Shown: positions 7,940 through 18,813, counted from the first letter of the stretch. The stretch: DNA of 40,393 nucleotides from Orenia marismortui DSM 5156 (GCF_000379025.1 NZ_KB900617.1:1276972-1317364), one strand, 5' to 3'. Notes: generated from the sequence alone by a model not told the origin. Translations and numbers: made by a program.

Positions 7940-9637
7940 CTACCTTTCCTCCTCTTGCATCAATTGTCTAACTTCATACAAAATAGATTTAGTCTCCGCA
8001 GTAGATTCACCTAATAATCCTGCAATTTCCTGGGCTACTTTCATCTGTTTATTAATAACTTGACTAGCCTTATCTAAAGTAGTTTCTTTCATTTTAGCTA
8101 TCTTTTCTTTATGATTTTCTTGTTCTGTAACATCTGCTATTATTCCAATTACCAGTTCGTAATCTACCAAAGGAAATATGGATTGTTCACATATCAAACT
8201 ATATTGCTGATATTCTACCCTCTTTTTTGAAATAGCCTTTTTATTAATCCATGCATCTAAAAAATCTTTAGGGTCAATATAACGATACAGTTTATGACCA
8301 ATTGTAATCTCATTATTTCTATTAAATAATTCATCCGCCTTTGGATTAAACTTTTGAATCTTCATATCTTTATCTACAACTATTATCGCATTAGGAGAAG
8401 ACTCTACAACTATATCTGCCAAAGACTCCATTTTTCCTTTCATATAAGGAATACACATCTTTAATTCTGCTAAACCATGATAAACAGCAATTGCTTTTTG
8501 TCGACAAGTATCATAGCCACAACCACCACAATCAAGCTCATCATCTTTACTAAACTTTCCTATTTGTGATAGAATTAATTTTATTTGGCTTTCTGTTGGA
8601 GGAACCTCCTTCACTTTACGATTAGTATAATGACGGTCCGTATCTATATTGATTTGATCTATATCTATTAATCCTTCGTTTTTAATACCTTTTTGAGTGT
8701 ACCTTATTACACTTTCTTTACGAGAATTTATCCCTTGATCTGAAGTAATACCTGGGCCATTTATACAACCGCCAGAACAGACCATAGCCTCAATAAATTT
8801 AGGAGTAATTTCACCCTTTAATAAACTTTCAAAAGCTGTAATACATTCATCTAATCCAGATATTGATAAAGCTTCTGTATTTAATCCCATCTTAATATCT
8901 GCTGCTTTTAAAATTCCATTTTGAACAGGAAAAGCTCTAGACCATTCAATATGGCCATTATCAAAATCTTCTTCCGCTAAACTTTTACAATCTATATCCT
9001 CAATTTTAAACAAAGCATCTAACTCATCAAAGGTAATAGCTAAGTCAACACTTCCCAAAGAACTTTCCCAATCTATTTCACTAATTTTAGCTATACAAGG
9101 TCCTATAAATACTACCTTTGAGTCTTTATATTTATCTTTTAGCATCTTAGCATGAGCTATCATTGGCGATATTGTTGGTGACAAATAAGGAATTAGATCA
9201 GGATAATGCTTTTCTATCAAGCTAACTACAGATGGACAACAGGCTGATATAAGTGTTTCATTTCTTTCTTCTAAGAGCTGGTTATATTTTCTGGCTATAA
9301 TCTCTGCTCCTACACTCGTCTCTTCAACAGCCACAAAACCTAATTCTTTCAAGCCTTTTATCAATTTTCCTGCTGCAAAATCAAAGGCTGCTGGAAATGA
9401 AGGAGCTATACTTGCAACTATTTTTTCTTTTTTTAATAAGTTTTTTAATTTTTCTAAATGGTTATTAATTCCTTTAGCATTTTGTGGGCATATCTTTATA
9501 CAATGTCCACAATTAATACACTTTTCTTTAACAACTTCTGCTTGCCCATTATTAATTTTAATTGCTTTAACAGAGCAATCGCGAACACAACGATAGCAGT
9601 CCTTACATTCAGATTGACTTAAAGTAATAATACTCAC
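7940..9637 (-). CDS. PAS-domain [FeFe] hydrogenase-like protein (putative sensory, group C-like)
   Basis: A 565-aa putative H2/redox sensor. Domain order: two 4Fe-4S motifs (CKDCYRCVRDC 11-21; CINCGHCIKICP 40-51), an H-cluster domain with SACCPS (Cys133, Cys134), GPCIAKISE (Cys181) and MVCSGGCINGP (Cys287, Cys291), a CGGCGYDTC cluster motif (370-378, plus Cys395), a PAS domain (~405-510, SSPNAIIVVDKDMKIQKFNPKADELF) and a C-terminal helical, coiled-coil-like tail. All H-cluster cysteines are kept, so the cofactor may be bound. There is no kinase, GGDEF or methyl-accepting domain, so output must go through a partner, most simply the phosphatase encoded next. The start is GTG with AAGGAGG upstream; it overlaps the preceding gene by 4 bp. 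Catalytic activity cannot be judged from sequence. Confidence 0.88.
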   Translation of the reverse strand: MSIITLSQSECKDCYRCVRDCSVKAIKINNGQAEVVKEKCINCGHCIKICPQNAKGINNHLEKLKNLLKKEKIVASIAPSFPAAFDFAAGKLIKGLKELGFVAVEETSVGAEIIARKYNQLLEERNETLISACCPSVVSLIEKHYPDLIPYLSPTISPMIAHAKMLKDKYKDSKVVFIGPCIAKISEIDWESSLGSVDLAITFDELDALFKIEDIDCKSLAEEDFDNGHIEWSRAFPVQNGILKAADIKMGLNTEALSISGLDECITAFESLLKGEITPKFIEAMVCSGGCINGPGITSDQGINSRKESVIRYTQKGIKNEGLIDIDQINIDTDRHYTNRKVKEVPPTESQIKLILSQIGKFSKDDELDCGGCGYDTCRQKAIAVYHGLAELKMCIPYMKGKMESLADIVVESSPNAIIVVDKDMKIQKFNPKADELFNRNNEITIGHKLYRYIDPKDFLDAWINKKAISKKRVEYQQYSLICEQSIFPLVDYELVIGIIADVTEQENHKEKIAKMKETTLDKASQVINKQMKVAQEIAGLLGESTAETKSILYEVRQLMQEEER

Positions 9638-9885
9638 CTAATTCCTCCTTTTTTTAGTTTATCTTTAAATATACTTTCTATATTCTCTGGAGATATATTA
9701 GTAACAATTTCTTGATCAAATTTAACAATAACACCTTCTGTACATCTTCCTTGACAGAAAGAAGCTCCTAATTTAACTTCAGTTTCTAATTCTTCTTCTT
9801 TTATTATTCTTTTCAATGTTTGTACAATTTGATAAGCTCCTTTGATATGACAACTACTCCCAACACAAATTGTGATCTCTTCCAT
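9634..9885 (-). CDS. Thioredoxin-like [2Fe-2S] ferredoxin, first gene of hydrogenase operon
   Basis: An 83-aa thioredoxin-fold [2Fe-2S] protein with cluster cysteines in CVGSSCHIKGA and CQGRCTEGVIV. It is the promoter-proximal gene. It overlaps the PAS/H-cluster gene by 4 bp, so it is a likely electron-transfer partner of that protein, just as the 76-aa protein precedes the catalytic hydrogenase. The operon therefore has two parallel [2Fe-2S]/H-cluster pairs. The start is supported by AGGAGG at 9890-9895. The role as partner is inference. Confidence 0.85.
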   Translation of the reverse strand: MEEITICVGSSCHIKGAYQIVQTLKRIIKEEELETEVKLGASFCQGRCTEGVIVKFDQEIVTNISPENIESIFKDKLKKGGIR

Positions 9886-9898
9886 CTAAACCTCCTTT

Positions 9899-9916
9899 TT
9901 GTTATTTTTTTAACAA
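9899..9916 (-). promoter_or_regulatory. Rex-type operator upstream of hydrogenase operon
   Basis: TTGTTATTTTTTTAACAA has perfect 6-bp inverted arms (TTGTTA/TAACAA) with the 18-bp overall length of the known Rex operator (TTGTTAANNNNTTAACAA). It lies 13 bp before the first start codon, directly next to the ribosome-binding site. Rex is encoded at the end of the same operon. Confidence 0.8.
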
Positions 9917-9947
9917 TTCTATTTAAAAAAATTTACTTTATATTTTA

Positions 9948-9976
9948 ATATTAACATATTAAATAATTTTCTACAA
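9948..9976 (-). promoter_or_regulatory. Candidate promoter of hydrogenase operon
   Basis: Minus strand: TTGTAG (9971-9976), 17-bp spacer, TAATAT (9948-9953). If used, transcription starts near 9941 and the Rex operator lies about 25-42 nt downstream, where bound Rex would act as a roadblock. The region is very AT-rich, so another -10 is possible. Confidence 0.5.
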
Positions 9977-10001
9977 GCAGTTGATAAATTTATTCTAAAA
10001 T

Positions 10002-10025
10002 AAAAAAACATCCTACTATAGGATG
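10002..10025 (-). terminator. Terminator after the tRNA-Ser pair
   Basis: A perfect 7-bp stem (CATCCTA, 10009-10015, with TAGGATG, 10019-10025) and 3-nt loop, followed on the minus strand by seven T. It separates the tRNA-Ser genes from the hydrogenase operon. Confidence 0.85.
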
Positions 10026-10051
10026 ATTATTATCAATGTATTTAGTTATAA

Positions 10052-10145
10052 TGGCGGAGAGAGAGGGATTCGAACCCTCGCTAGAGAAATATTCCCTACT
10101 ACAGGTTTAGCAAACCCGCCCCTTCAGCCACTTGGGTATCTCTCC
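10052..10145 (-). tRNA. tRNA-Ser (anticodon GCU)
   Basis: Class II tRNA with acceptor GGAGAGA pairing TCTCTCC, anticodon loop TTGCTAA, a long variable arm, T-loop GGTTCGAATCC and encoded 3' CCA. It decodes AGC/AGU. Confidence 0.95.
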
Positions 10146-10150
10146 ATGTT

Positions 10151-10257
10151 TGGCTACTAGCTTCTGGCTCCTTGTCACTAGCTAATAACTTAATTTAATT
10201 ATCTTAGTTTTAATTTTTTAGCTCTTGCTAATAACTAAAAGCCAATAGCCAGTAGCT
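10151..10257. repeat. Imperfect palindromic intergenic repeat (member A)
   Basis: Between the two tRNA-Ser genes. The left arm GGCTACTAGCTTCTGGCT (from 10152) and right arm AGCCAATAGCCAGTAGCT (to 10257) are inverted copies matching at 14 of 18 positions. Similar words recur at 18738-18813 and more weakly elsewhere. No coding potential is visible. Confidence 0.6.
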
Positions 10258-10265
10258 AAAAAATA

Positions 10266-10357
10266 TGGCGGAGGGGGTGGGATTCGAACCCACGGTGCGC
10301 GCAAACGCACAACGGTTTTCAAGACCGTCACCATAAACCGGACTCGGACACCCCTCC
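10266..10357 (-). tRNA. tRNA-Ser (anticodon UGA)
   Basis: Class II tRNA with acceptor GGAGGGG/CCCCTCC, anticodon loop CTTGAAA, a long variable arm, T-loop GGTTCGAATCC and encoded CCA. It decodes UCA mainly. It is co-oriented with tRNA-Ser(GCU) and probably co-transcribed from the promoter at 10392-10420. Confidence 0.95.
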
Positions 10358-10391
10358 AAAATTTTATGATTCTTTTCTCAACACAAAATTA

Positions 10392-10420
10392 ATTATAAAA
10401 TATTTTTCATCCTTTGTCAA
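10392..10420 (-). promoter_or_regulatory. Consensus promoter of the tRNA-Ser pair
   Basis: Minus strand: TTGACA (10415-10420), exactly 17 bp, TATAAT (10392-10397); both hexamers match consensus perfectly. The end of the IS element lies only 23 bp upstream of the -35, so the insertion left the promoter intact. Confidence 0.9.
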
Positions 10421-10443
10421 GAAAGAATTATTAAAAAAGCAAA

Positions 10444-11698
10444 ATGAGAATTGCAATATAAAATGCACGTTTTTTTCTAAAACACTTATACCCCATATAA
10501 TATAAACTTTTAAGCTACTTTTAATTTATTTTCAAAAACTTCATTCGAAGTTTTAAAATCAAACATCTTTCTTGGGTAGTTATTCATCCATTGTTGAATA
10601 TTTTTAATCTCACTCGTACTAATATCTTTAAAACTGCTTCCTTTTGGCAAAAACCTTCTAATCATCTTATTTAAATTTTCATTACTACCTCTTTGCCAAG
10701 AACAATAGGCATCAGCATAGTAATGATTAGTTCTTGGTATATTACTTCCTGTAAATGAAGTCTCTATTCCTTCATAATCATAAAATTCCCGCCCGTTGTC
10801 TGTTGTTATCGTCTTAAATAACTCTCTAAACCTTCTTACACCTATTCTTCTTTCAATTCGATCTAATCCATTTATAACTGCTTCTTGAGTCTTATTAGAT
10901 ATTTTTTCTATTATCTCTTTTCGACTATATCTTTCTGTTAAAACTAGTAAGAATGGCTCTCCTTTTCCTTTTTTACCTTCTACTAAGTCCATTTCCCAAT
11001 GACCTAACTCTGTTCTTTTATTAGCTTCCTCAGATCTATCTGATATCCTTCTGCCATCTTTTCTCCTCTTAGTTGATTCCTTTTCTTGTCTTTTAGTACC
11101 TTTAGACTTTTTATAATTACCATAGACTAACTCATCTCTATTTACCATCAAGATACCTTTGTCTATATAATTGTATATTGTTTTCCAATGTAGCTTAATT
11201 TCAAATTTTTCATCTTCCTGTATTTGATTAGCAATTACTTCTGGAGACCATTTATCTTGTTTTATTTTTCTTTCTATAAATCTTGCTAACTCATGTTCCT
11301 TAGCTATTTTTATCTTAGTTCCTTTAGCTGTAGCATTTTTATCATAGACTTTTTGCGCTATTTCAGCATCATATTCTATTCTTGTCGTATAATCAGAATT
11401 TAATAATTTTAATTCACCTTTCTTAAGCTCTCTACTTATTGTTGTTCTATGTTTTCCTAACTCTTTTGCTATCTCCTTATCTTTCTTACCTTGAATATTA
11501 TATAAATGCTCTATTATTTTCCTATCTTCCAAAGTTAGGTGTTTTCCTTTTTTACTTTTTCTGTTATAATTATTTTGACACATATTTTAATACCTCACTT
11601 TATGTTATTTGTGGTTATTTAACATTATATATGAGGTATTTCTATGTGTCACTTTTTATTTTTTGATCTACTTGTGCATTTAATTATACAATGCTCCT
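10444..11698 (-). mobile_element. Complete IS30-family element (copy 2)
   Basis: About 1255 bp. The ends are imperfect 25-bp inverted repeats (19 of 25 match; left end begins ATGAGAATTGCA, right end reads inward AGGAGCATTGTA). A direct repeat AAAAAAGCAAA flanks it (10433-10443 and 11699-11709), consistent with target duplication, though the AT-rich context blurs the exact length. The right 491 bp is near-identical to window positions 1-491, so this element has been recently active in the genome. Confidence 0.85.
10510..11583 (-). CDS. IS30-family transposase
   Basis: A 357-aa DDE transposase. The N-terminal HTH (residues ~10-60, LTLEDRKIIEHLYNIQGKKDKEIAKELG) binds the element ends. The integrase catalytic core carries D in HWEMDLVEG, D in TTDNGREF and E in RGSNENLNK. 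It is full length and without frameshift, so probably functional. It fills nearly the whole element, as usual for this family. It shares the family but is clearly different from the transposase at 11826-12875. The element lies between tRNA-Ser genes and the serS operon. Confidence 0.95.
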   Translation of the reverse strand: MCQNNYNRKSKKGKHLTLEDRKIIEHLYNIQGKKDKEIAKELGKHRTTISRELKKGELKLLNSDYTTRIEYDAEIAQKVYDKNATAKGTKIKIAKEHELARFIERKIKQDKWSPEVIANQIQEDEKFEIKLHWKTIYNYIDKGILMVNRDELVYGNYKKSKGTKRQEKESTKRRKDGRRISDRSEEANKRTELGHWEMDLVEGKKGKGEPFLLVLTERYSRKEIIEKISNKTQEAVINGLDRIERRIGVRRFRELFKTITTDNGREFYDYEGIETSFTGSNIPRTNHYYADAYCSWQRGSNENLNKMIRRFLPKGSSFKDISTSEIKNIQQWMNNYPRKMFDFKTSNEVFENKLKVA

Positions 11699-11719
11699 AA
11701 AAAAGCAAAAATTAATAAA

Positions 11720-12927
11720 GCTTCATTGTAAAATCAAATTGAACAAAATAAAAATAGCCATAGGGCACCAAACTGTAATATAATTAAATCACCACAAAGT
11801 AACCAATTACAGGAGGGTGCACACTATGACTTACTTAAATGATACACCAAAATCCCGAAAAAATAAACACTTAAATGCTTATGAACGTGGTCAAATTGCA
11901 TTATTACATTCCGAAGGAATGAATCCAAATGCTATTGCAAAACGTTTAGGTAGAGCTTCTAATACGATTAGAAACGAGCTAAAACGTGGTACAGTTTCTC
12001 AAATTAAAGCTAATAAAAAGGTTATGGCTTATTATCCTGACACTGGTCAAAGAGTTTATGAATCTAATCGCAAAAATTGTGGTCCTAAGTTTAAGCTTTT
12101 ACAATGTGAATACTTTATTGACTATGTTGTGGAACAATTCTACCAAAAAGGACATTCTCTTGATGCTATATGTGGTGCAGCAAAACTTCATAATAAATTT
12201 TCAAAGTCAGAAATGGTGTCTACTAAGACGCTGTATAACTATGTTAACGCTGGATTATTGACAATCAAAAACATTGATTTACCCTTAAAGCTTAAACGCT
12301 CTTCAAAAACAAATCGTACTAAAAATAATAAAAAGAAGCTTGGTATAAGTATAGATCAACGCCCTGAAAGTATTAATAATCGTAGTGAGTTTGGTCACTG
12401 GGAAATTGACACTATGATAGGCAAAAAGACTAAAAATGAATCAGTTTTACTTACTATGACAGAACGTATGACTCGTAAAGAAATTATTCGTAAAATACCT
12501 GCCAAGACTGCTCAAGCAGTTCAAGATGCTATTTTAAAGCTCGTTAATGAAGCAGGAGATTGTTTTCCAAAAGTATTTAAAAGCTTCACTTGTGATAATG
12601 GCTCTGAGTTTGCTCAAATGTCATTTTTAGAGCAAATTAGTGATACTAAAGTATACTTTGCACATCCATATTCATCATGGGAAAGAGGAACTAATGAGCG
12701 TCATAATGGTCTTATAAGACGCTTTATCCCTAAAGGTAATAGTCTAAACCAATTCTCTATTGAATCTATTGCTAGAGTCCAAAACTGGTGCAATACTTTA
12801 CCAAGAAAAATCTTAGATTACCTAACCCCTGATGAAATATTTGAAGATAAATTAAAACAAATTCTTTATGACTAAATAACCAAATTATTACAGTTTGAAA
12901 ATGTTCAATTTATTATTGCAATTTAAG
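11720..12927 (+). mobile_element. Second, different IS30-family element
   Basis: The boundaries are inferred. AAAAATTAATAAA occurs as a direct repeat at 11707-11719 and 12928-12940. Just inside are related inverted ends sharing AAATTGAACA (11736-11745) and its complement TGTTCAATTT (12902-12911). A further 12-bp perfect inverted pair CAAACTGTAATA lies deeper (11769-11780; 12886-12897). Its left target repeat overlaps the right target repeat of copy 2, so the two insertions are side by side in opposite orientation. Confidence 0.7.
11826..12875 (+). CDS. IS30-family transposase (second type)
   Basis: About 349 aa; one of the few plus-strand genes here. The N-terminal HTH (LNAYERGQIALLHSEGMNPNAIAKRLGRASNTIRNELKRG) is followed by a DDE core: D in HWEIDTMIGKK, D in FTCDNGSEF, E in ERGTNERHNG. 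I chose ATG at 11826: AGGAGG at 11811-11816 is 9 bp away, whereas the in-frame GTG at 11817 directly abuts that site and cannot be used with it. The reading frame is intact. It differs from the 357-aa transposase in most positions, so it is a separate IS type. Confidence 0.93.
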   Translation: MTYLNDTPKSRKNKHLNAYERGQIALLHSEGMNPNAIAKRLGRASNTIRNELKRGTVSQIKANKKVMAYYPDTGQRVYESNRKNCGPKFKLLQCEYFIDYVVEQFYQKGHSLDAICGAAKLHNKFSKSEMVSTKTLYNYVNAGLLTIKNIDLPLKLKRSSKTNRTKNNKKKLGISIDQRPESINNRSEFGHWEIDTMIGKKTKNESVLLTMTERMTRKEIIRKIPAKTAQAVQDAILKLVNEAGDCFPKVFKSFTCDNGSEFAQMSFLEQISDTKVYFAHPYSSWERGTNERHNGLIRRFIPKGNSLNQFSIESIARVQNWCNTLPRKILDYLTPDEIFEDKLKQILYD

Positions 12928-12961
12928 AAAAATTAATAAAATATATTTGCTTTTTATTCTT

Positions 12962-13002
12962 AAAATATAAAGAAAGGGGGCTAGCCCCCTTTCTTTATAT
13001 TT

Positions 13003-13003
<1 letters not shown>
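12962..13003 (-). terminator. Terminator of the serine operon
   Basis: A 42-bp perfect palindrome centred on GGGGGCTAGCCCCC, flanked by A/T tracts on both sides, so it could terminate in both directions. Its right end touches the serS stop codon (13003-13005). Confidence 0.9.
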
Positions 13004-15900
<2,897 letters not shown>

Positions 15901-15901
<1 letters not shown>

Positions 15902-17058
15902 TATCTTCTCTCCTCCTCATAAAATACTTTTTGTGCAGCCTGTAAACCTATACCTAATTCTACTTCAAAACCTAATTTTAATAAAGCTAATTCTAATGCA
16001 GATATAGTCGATAATATATCTATTCTACTCACATTACCTAAATGACCAATTCTAAAGACCTTTCCTTTTAATTGACCTTTACTACCAGTAATATAAACAT
16101 TATAATCATCAATTAACTTTTGGCGTAAAATATCATATTCTATACCTTTTGGCAGTTTAACAGCTGTTACTGTCTTAGAAGCAATTTTATCTGAAACTAA
16201 TAATTCTAATCCTATAGCTTTCATAGATTCTCTAATAGCTTTAGTAACTATCTTATGGCGTCTAAATACATTTTCTAAACCTTCTTCTTTAATCTCTCTT
16301 AAAACTTCTCTTAACATATAAAGTGTAGATATAGCTGGTGTTGATGGAGTTTGTCTTTTAGAGTCATAACGATCTTTTGCCCTCTTAAAACTCCAATAAA
16401 ACTTAGGCAAATCTGTACTTTCTCCAGCCTTTATTGCTTTAGGACTAACACTGACCAAACATAATCCTGGAGATGTCATTAAGGCTTTTTGGGAAGAAGT
16501 AACTACAACATCTGCTCCCCATTCGTCAGTCTTTAGCTCAATACCTGCTAAAGAACTAACTGCATCAATTAATAAAAGACAGTCATATTTTTGTGCTAAT
16601 TTCCCAATAGGCTTTGGATGATTAATTACACCTGTTGAAGTCTCGTTATGAGTCATTAAAATTGCTTTAATATTATTATCTTCTTTTAACCTTTCTTCTA
16701 CTAGCTCTATATCTATACTTTCTCCCCAATTAAAATCCAATCTCTCTACATTAACCCCATAATTGTCTGCAATAGCTGCATATCTTTCACCAAAAGCACC
16801 TGTACATAAAGATAATACTTTATCTCCTTTAGAAAGGGTATTAGCAATAGAAGCCTCTAACCCTCCTGTACCTGAGCAAGTTAATACCAATACATCATTC
16901 TTAGTTTGAAAAACATACTTTAAACCCTCCACCACTTCTTCTAATAATTCTTCACATTCCAATTCACGATGACCAATAATTTCTTCTGCACTAGCCAACC
17001 TAGCCTTATTAGGAATAGGTGTAGGACCAGGTAACATTAATGTTCTTTTCTCCTTCAT
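15901..17058 (-). CDS. Class V PLP aminotransferase (serine/alanine-glyoxylate family; likely phosphoserine aminotransferase role)
   Basis: A 385-aa fold-type I PLP enzyme of the alanine-glyoxylate/serine-pyruvate family. Seen: N-terminal LMLPGPTPIPNKARLA, TCSGTGGLEASIAN, the PLP aspartate region LLIDAVSSLAG and the Schiff-base lysine in VTSSQKALMTSPG. It is first in an operon with serA and serS under a serine-specific T-box. It therefore most likely performs the SerC step (phosphohydroxypyruvate to phosphoserine), which AGXT-like enzymes do in some bacteria and archaea; this is inferred from context. No serB or typical serC is present in the window. I chose ATG at 17058: AAGGGAG precedes it by 9 nt, whereas an upstream in-frame TTG at 17079 has no such site. 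Confidence 0.85.
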
Positions 17059-17148
17059 ACTTATCATCTCCCTTCTCAATACTCATACTTTCTTTAAAGA
17101 ATATTATACATTAATACAAAATATTAAACTTCTAAAAAGATTATAAAA

Positions 17149-17400
17149 CAAAAAGCCTCTCATCCCAAACAGGCCCAATAATTGGACTTGTTAGGGACGA
17201 GAGACTAATAATTTCTCGCGTTGCCACCCTATTTGGTCATAAAAGCAACCCACTCTATAGTCTGATAACGGTATGCCAACCGGATTAGCTTATATTCACT
17301 AATCACTCCTAGGTGGATTCAATCTTTCTTTATATCAACTTACAGCAACCGTTGACTCTCTAAAAAATAAAGAAATGATTTACTATTCCTATTCATCGTT
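17149..17400 (-). promoter_or_regulatory. Serine T-box leader (specifier UCC)
   Basis: Minus-strand leader with the T-box sequence AGGGTGGCAACGCG (17217-17230) and a terminator helix (about 17155-17205) followed by TTTTTGTTTT. In Stem I, AATC/GATT and TTTCTTTA/TAAAGAAA enclose a specifier loop with 5' AATAGTA and 3' GAATCCA, so the specifier is UCC at 17315-17317, a serine codon. It would switch on the aminotransferase-serA-serS operon when tRNA-Ser(GGA) is uncharged. The assignment of UCC rests on hand folding. Confidence 0.92.
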
Positions 17401-17442
17401 TTTAATATATATGCAATTTATTTTGTTCTTTGTTTATGAAAT

Positions 17443-17471
17443 ATTATACAATATGATAAATTAAAATGCAA
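17443..17471 (-). promoter_or_regulatory. Promoter of the serine T-box operon
   Basis: Minus strand: TTGCAT (17466-17471), 17 bp, TATAAT (17443-17448), about 40 bp before Stem I. It lies just downstream of the sppA stop. Confidence 0.8.
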
Positions 17472-17499
17472 GTCTTTTGGTATTAAATTAAATATAAAA

Positions 17500-18447
17500 T
17501 TATCTATAATAGAAACCTAATTTATTATTTTTAAAGTTATTTTCCATTCCCAAAAATGTATTTAATAATTTATTGCTTAAGCCCTCATTGAAAGAACTTA
17601 ATAAACGCTCTATTGGAGATAATTGATTATAATAAACTAAATTAGGCTCTCCTTCTATTCCAACTAATTCAGCTAAATAATCTACTGCATCATAAAAGTT
17701 TCCTAATTCATCTACTAAGCCCAAACTTTTAGCTTGTTCACCACTATAGACCCTGCCATCAGCCAATTTTTTAACTATTTTTTCCTCCATATCTCTACCT
17801 TCGATAACTACATTGACAAATTGTTGATATACACCTTCTACCATGGTCTGCAAAATTTCCCTCTCTTCTTCATTCATCTCCCTATCTGGATTGCCTAAAT
17901 CTTTATATTTTCTACTCTTTATAGTTATATAATCAATTCCAACCTTATTATATAGCTCCTCTAGATTAGTAAATTGCATTATTACACCAATACTACCTGT
18001 CATGGTAGCAGGATTGGCATAGATTTTATCAGAAGCCATAGAAACATAATAACCACCAGAAGCAGCCATATCCCCCATTGATACTACAACAGCTTTTCCA
18101 GTTGCCTTAAACTTTTTCAATTCACGATAAATTGCATCTGAAGCAGCAGAACTGCCTCCAGGACTATTAACTCTTAACAATAAGCCTTTAATTGTATCAT
18201 CTTTTTTAGCTTTATTTATTTGAGCCATAATACGTCCAGAACTAGAAACAGGGCTAGAAAACATTCCACCATTATCTCCCCCAACTATAGGACCTGAAAT
18301 ATTTATAACAGCTATATTATCTACACCTTTAGTATCTGGATTAATAATATTAGAAACAAATAGATAAATAGCACCAACTACAATCATTAAAAAAACTATA
18401 CTAGCTATTAAAAAAAATAATATAATTTTTTTTACACTTATATTCAT
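17500..18447 (-). CDS. sppA: Signal peptide peptidase SppA (S49 family)
   Basis: A membrane-anchored serine protease (315 aa) that degrades cleaved signal peptides and helps envelope stress tolerance. One N-terminal membrane segment (~6-30, IILFFLIASIVFLMIVVGAIYLF) is followed by an extracytoplasmic protease domain. The Ser/Lys dyad of the short B. subtilis type is visible: Ser in MAASGGYYVS and Lys in SRKYKDLGNP. TGSIGVIMQ is also conserved. I chose ATG at 18447, preceded by GGGGGAG at good distance, over an in-frame ATG at 18468 without a site. It appears to be a single gene. No clear terminator is seen before the serine promoter. Confidence 0.94.
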   Translation of the reverse strand: MNISVKKIILFFLIASIVFLMIVVGAIYLFVSNIINPDTKGVDNIAVINISGPIVGGDNGGMFSSPVSSSGRIMAQINKAKKDDTIKGLLLRVNSPGGSSAASDAIYRELKKFKATGKAVVVSMGDMAASGGYYVSMASDKIYANPATMTGSIGVIMQFTNLEELYNKVGIDYITIKSRKYKDLGNPDREMNEEEREILQTMVEGVYQQFVNVVIEGRDMEEKIVKKLADGRVYSGEQAKSLGLVDELGNFYDAVDYLAELVGIEGEPNLVYYNQLSPIERLLSSFNEGLSNKLLNTFLGMENNFKNNKLGFYYR

Positions 18448-18560
18448 ATTCTCCCCCTTTTTATACATATTATTTAACTATTAAACTAACCAAATTATCT
18501 TTTATTTATTAAAGTTAGATATTTAATATAAAAATACCTTTTTATTTATTAAATAATAAA

Positions 18561-18602
18561 AAATAAAGGAAGATCTTATTTAAATAAGATCTTCCTTTAT
18601 TT
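18561..18602 (-). terminator. Terminator of the rRNA operon
   Basis: A 42-bp perfect palindrome (arm AATAAAGGAAGATCTTATTT) directly after the 5S gene, followed by A/T-rich sequence on the minus strand. Confidence 0.85.
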
Positions 18603-18605
18603 AAG

Positions 18606-18725
18606 TTTCTGGCAGTGACCTACGCTCCCACAGGGCTGCCCCTGCAGTACCATCGGCGCTGGAGGACTTAACTGCTGTGTTCGAAATGGGAACAGGTGTG
18701 ACCCCTCCGCAATTACCACCAGAAA
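18606..18725 (-). rRNA. rrf: 5S ribosomal RNA
   Basis: About 120 nt; the terminal helix TTTCTGG/CCAGAAA encloses the conserved internal motif CCCATTTCGAACACAGCAG. It is last in the rRNA operon. Confidence 0.95.
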
Positions 18726-18737
18726 TTTATTTAGTTT

Positions 18738-18813
18738 TTAGCTGTTGGCTTCTGGCCGCCGGCTAGATCTTTAAAAGATTTTGCCAGTAGCTAGAGGCTA
18801 GTTGCTAGTAACT
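18738..18813. repeat. Intergenic repeat (member B) in the 23S-5S spacer
   Basis: AGCTGTTGGCTTCTGGCC ... GCCAGTAGCTAGAGGC ... GCTAGTAAC shares words and inverted layout with the repeat between the tRNA-Ser genes (10151-10257). It lies inside a transcribed spacer, so it would form a hairpin in the pre-rRNA. Confidence 0.55.
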
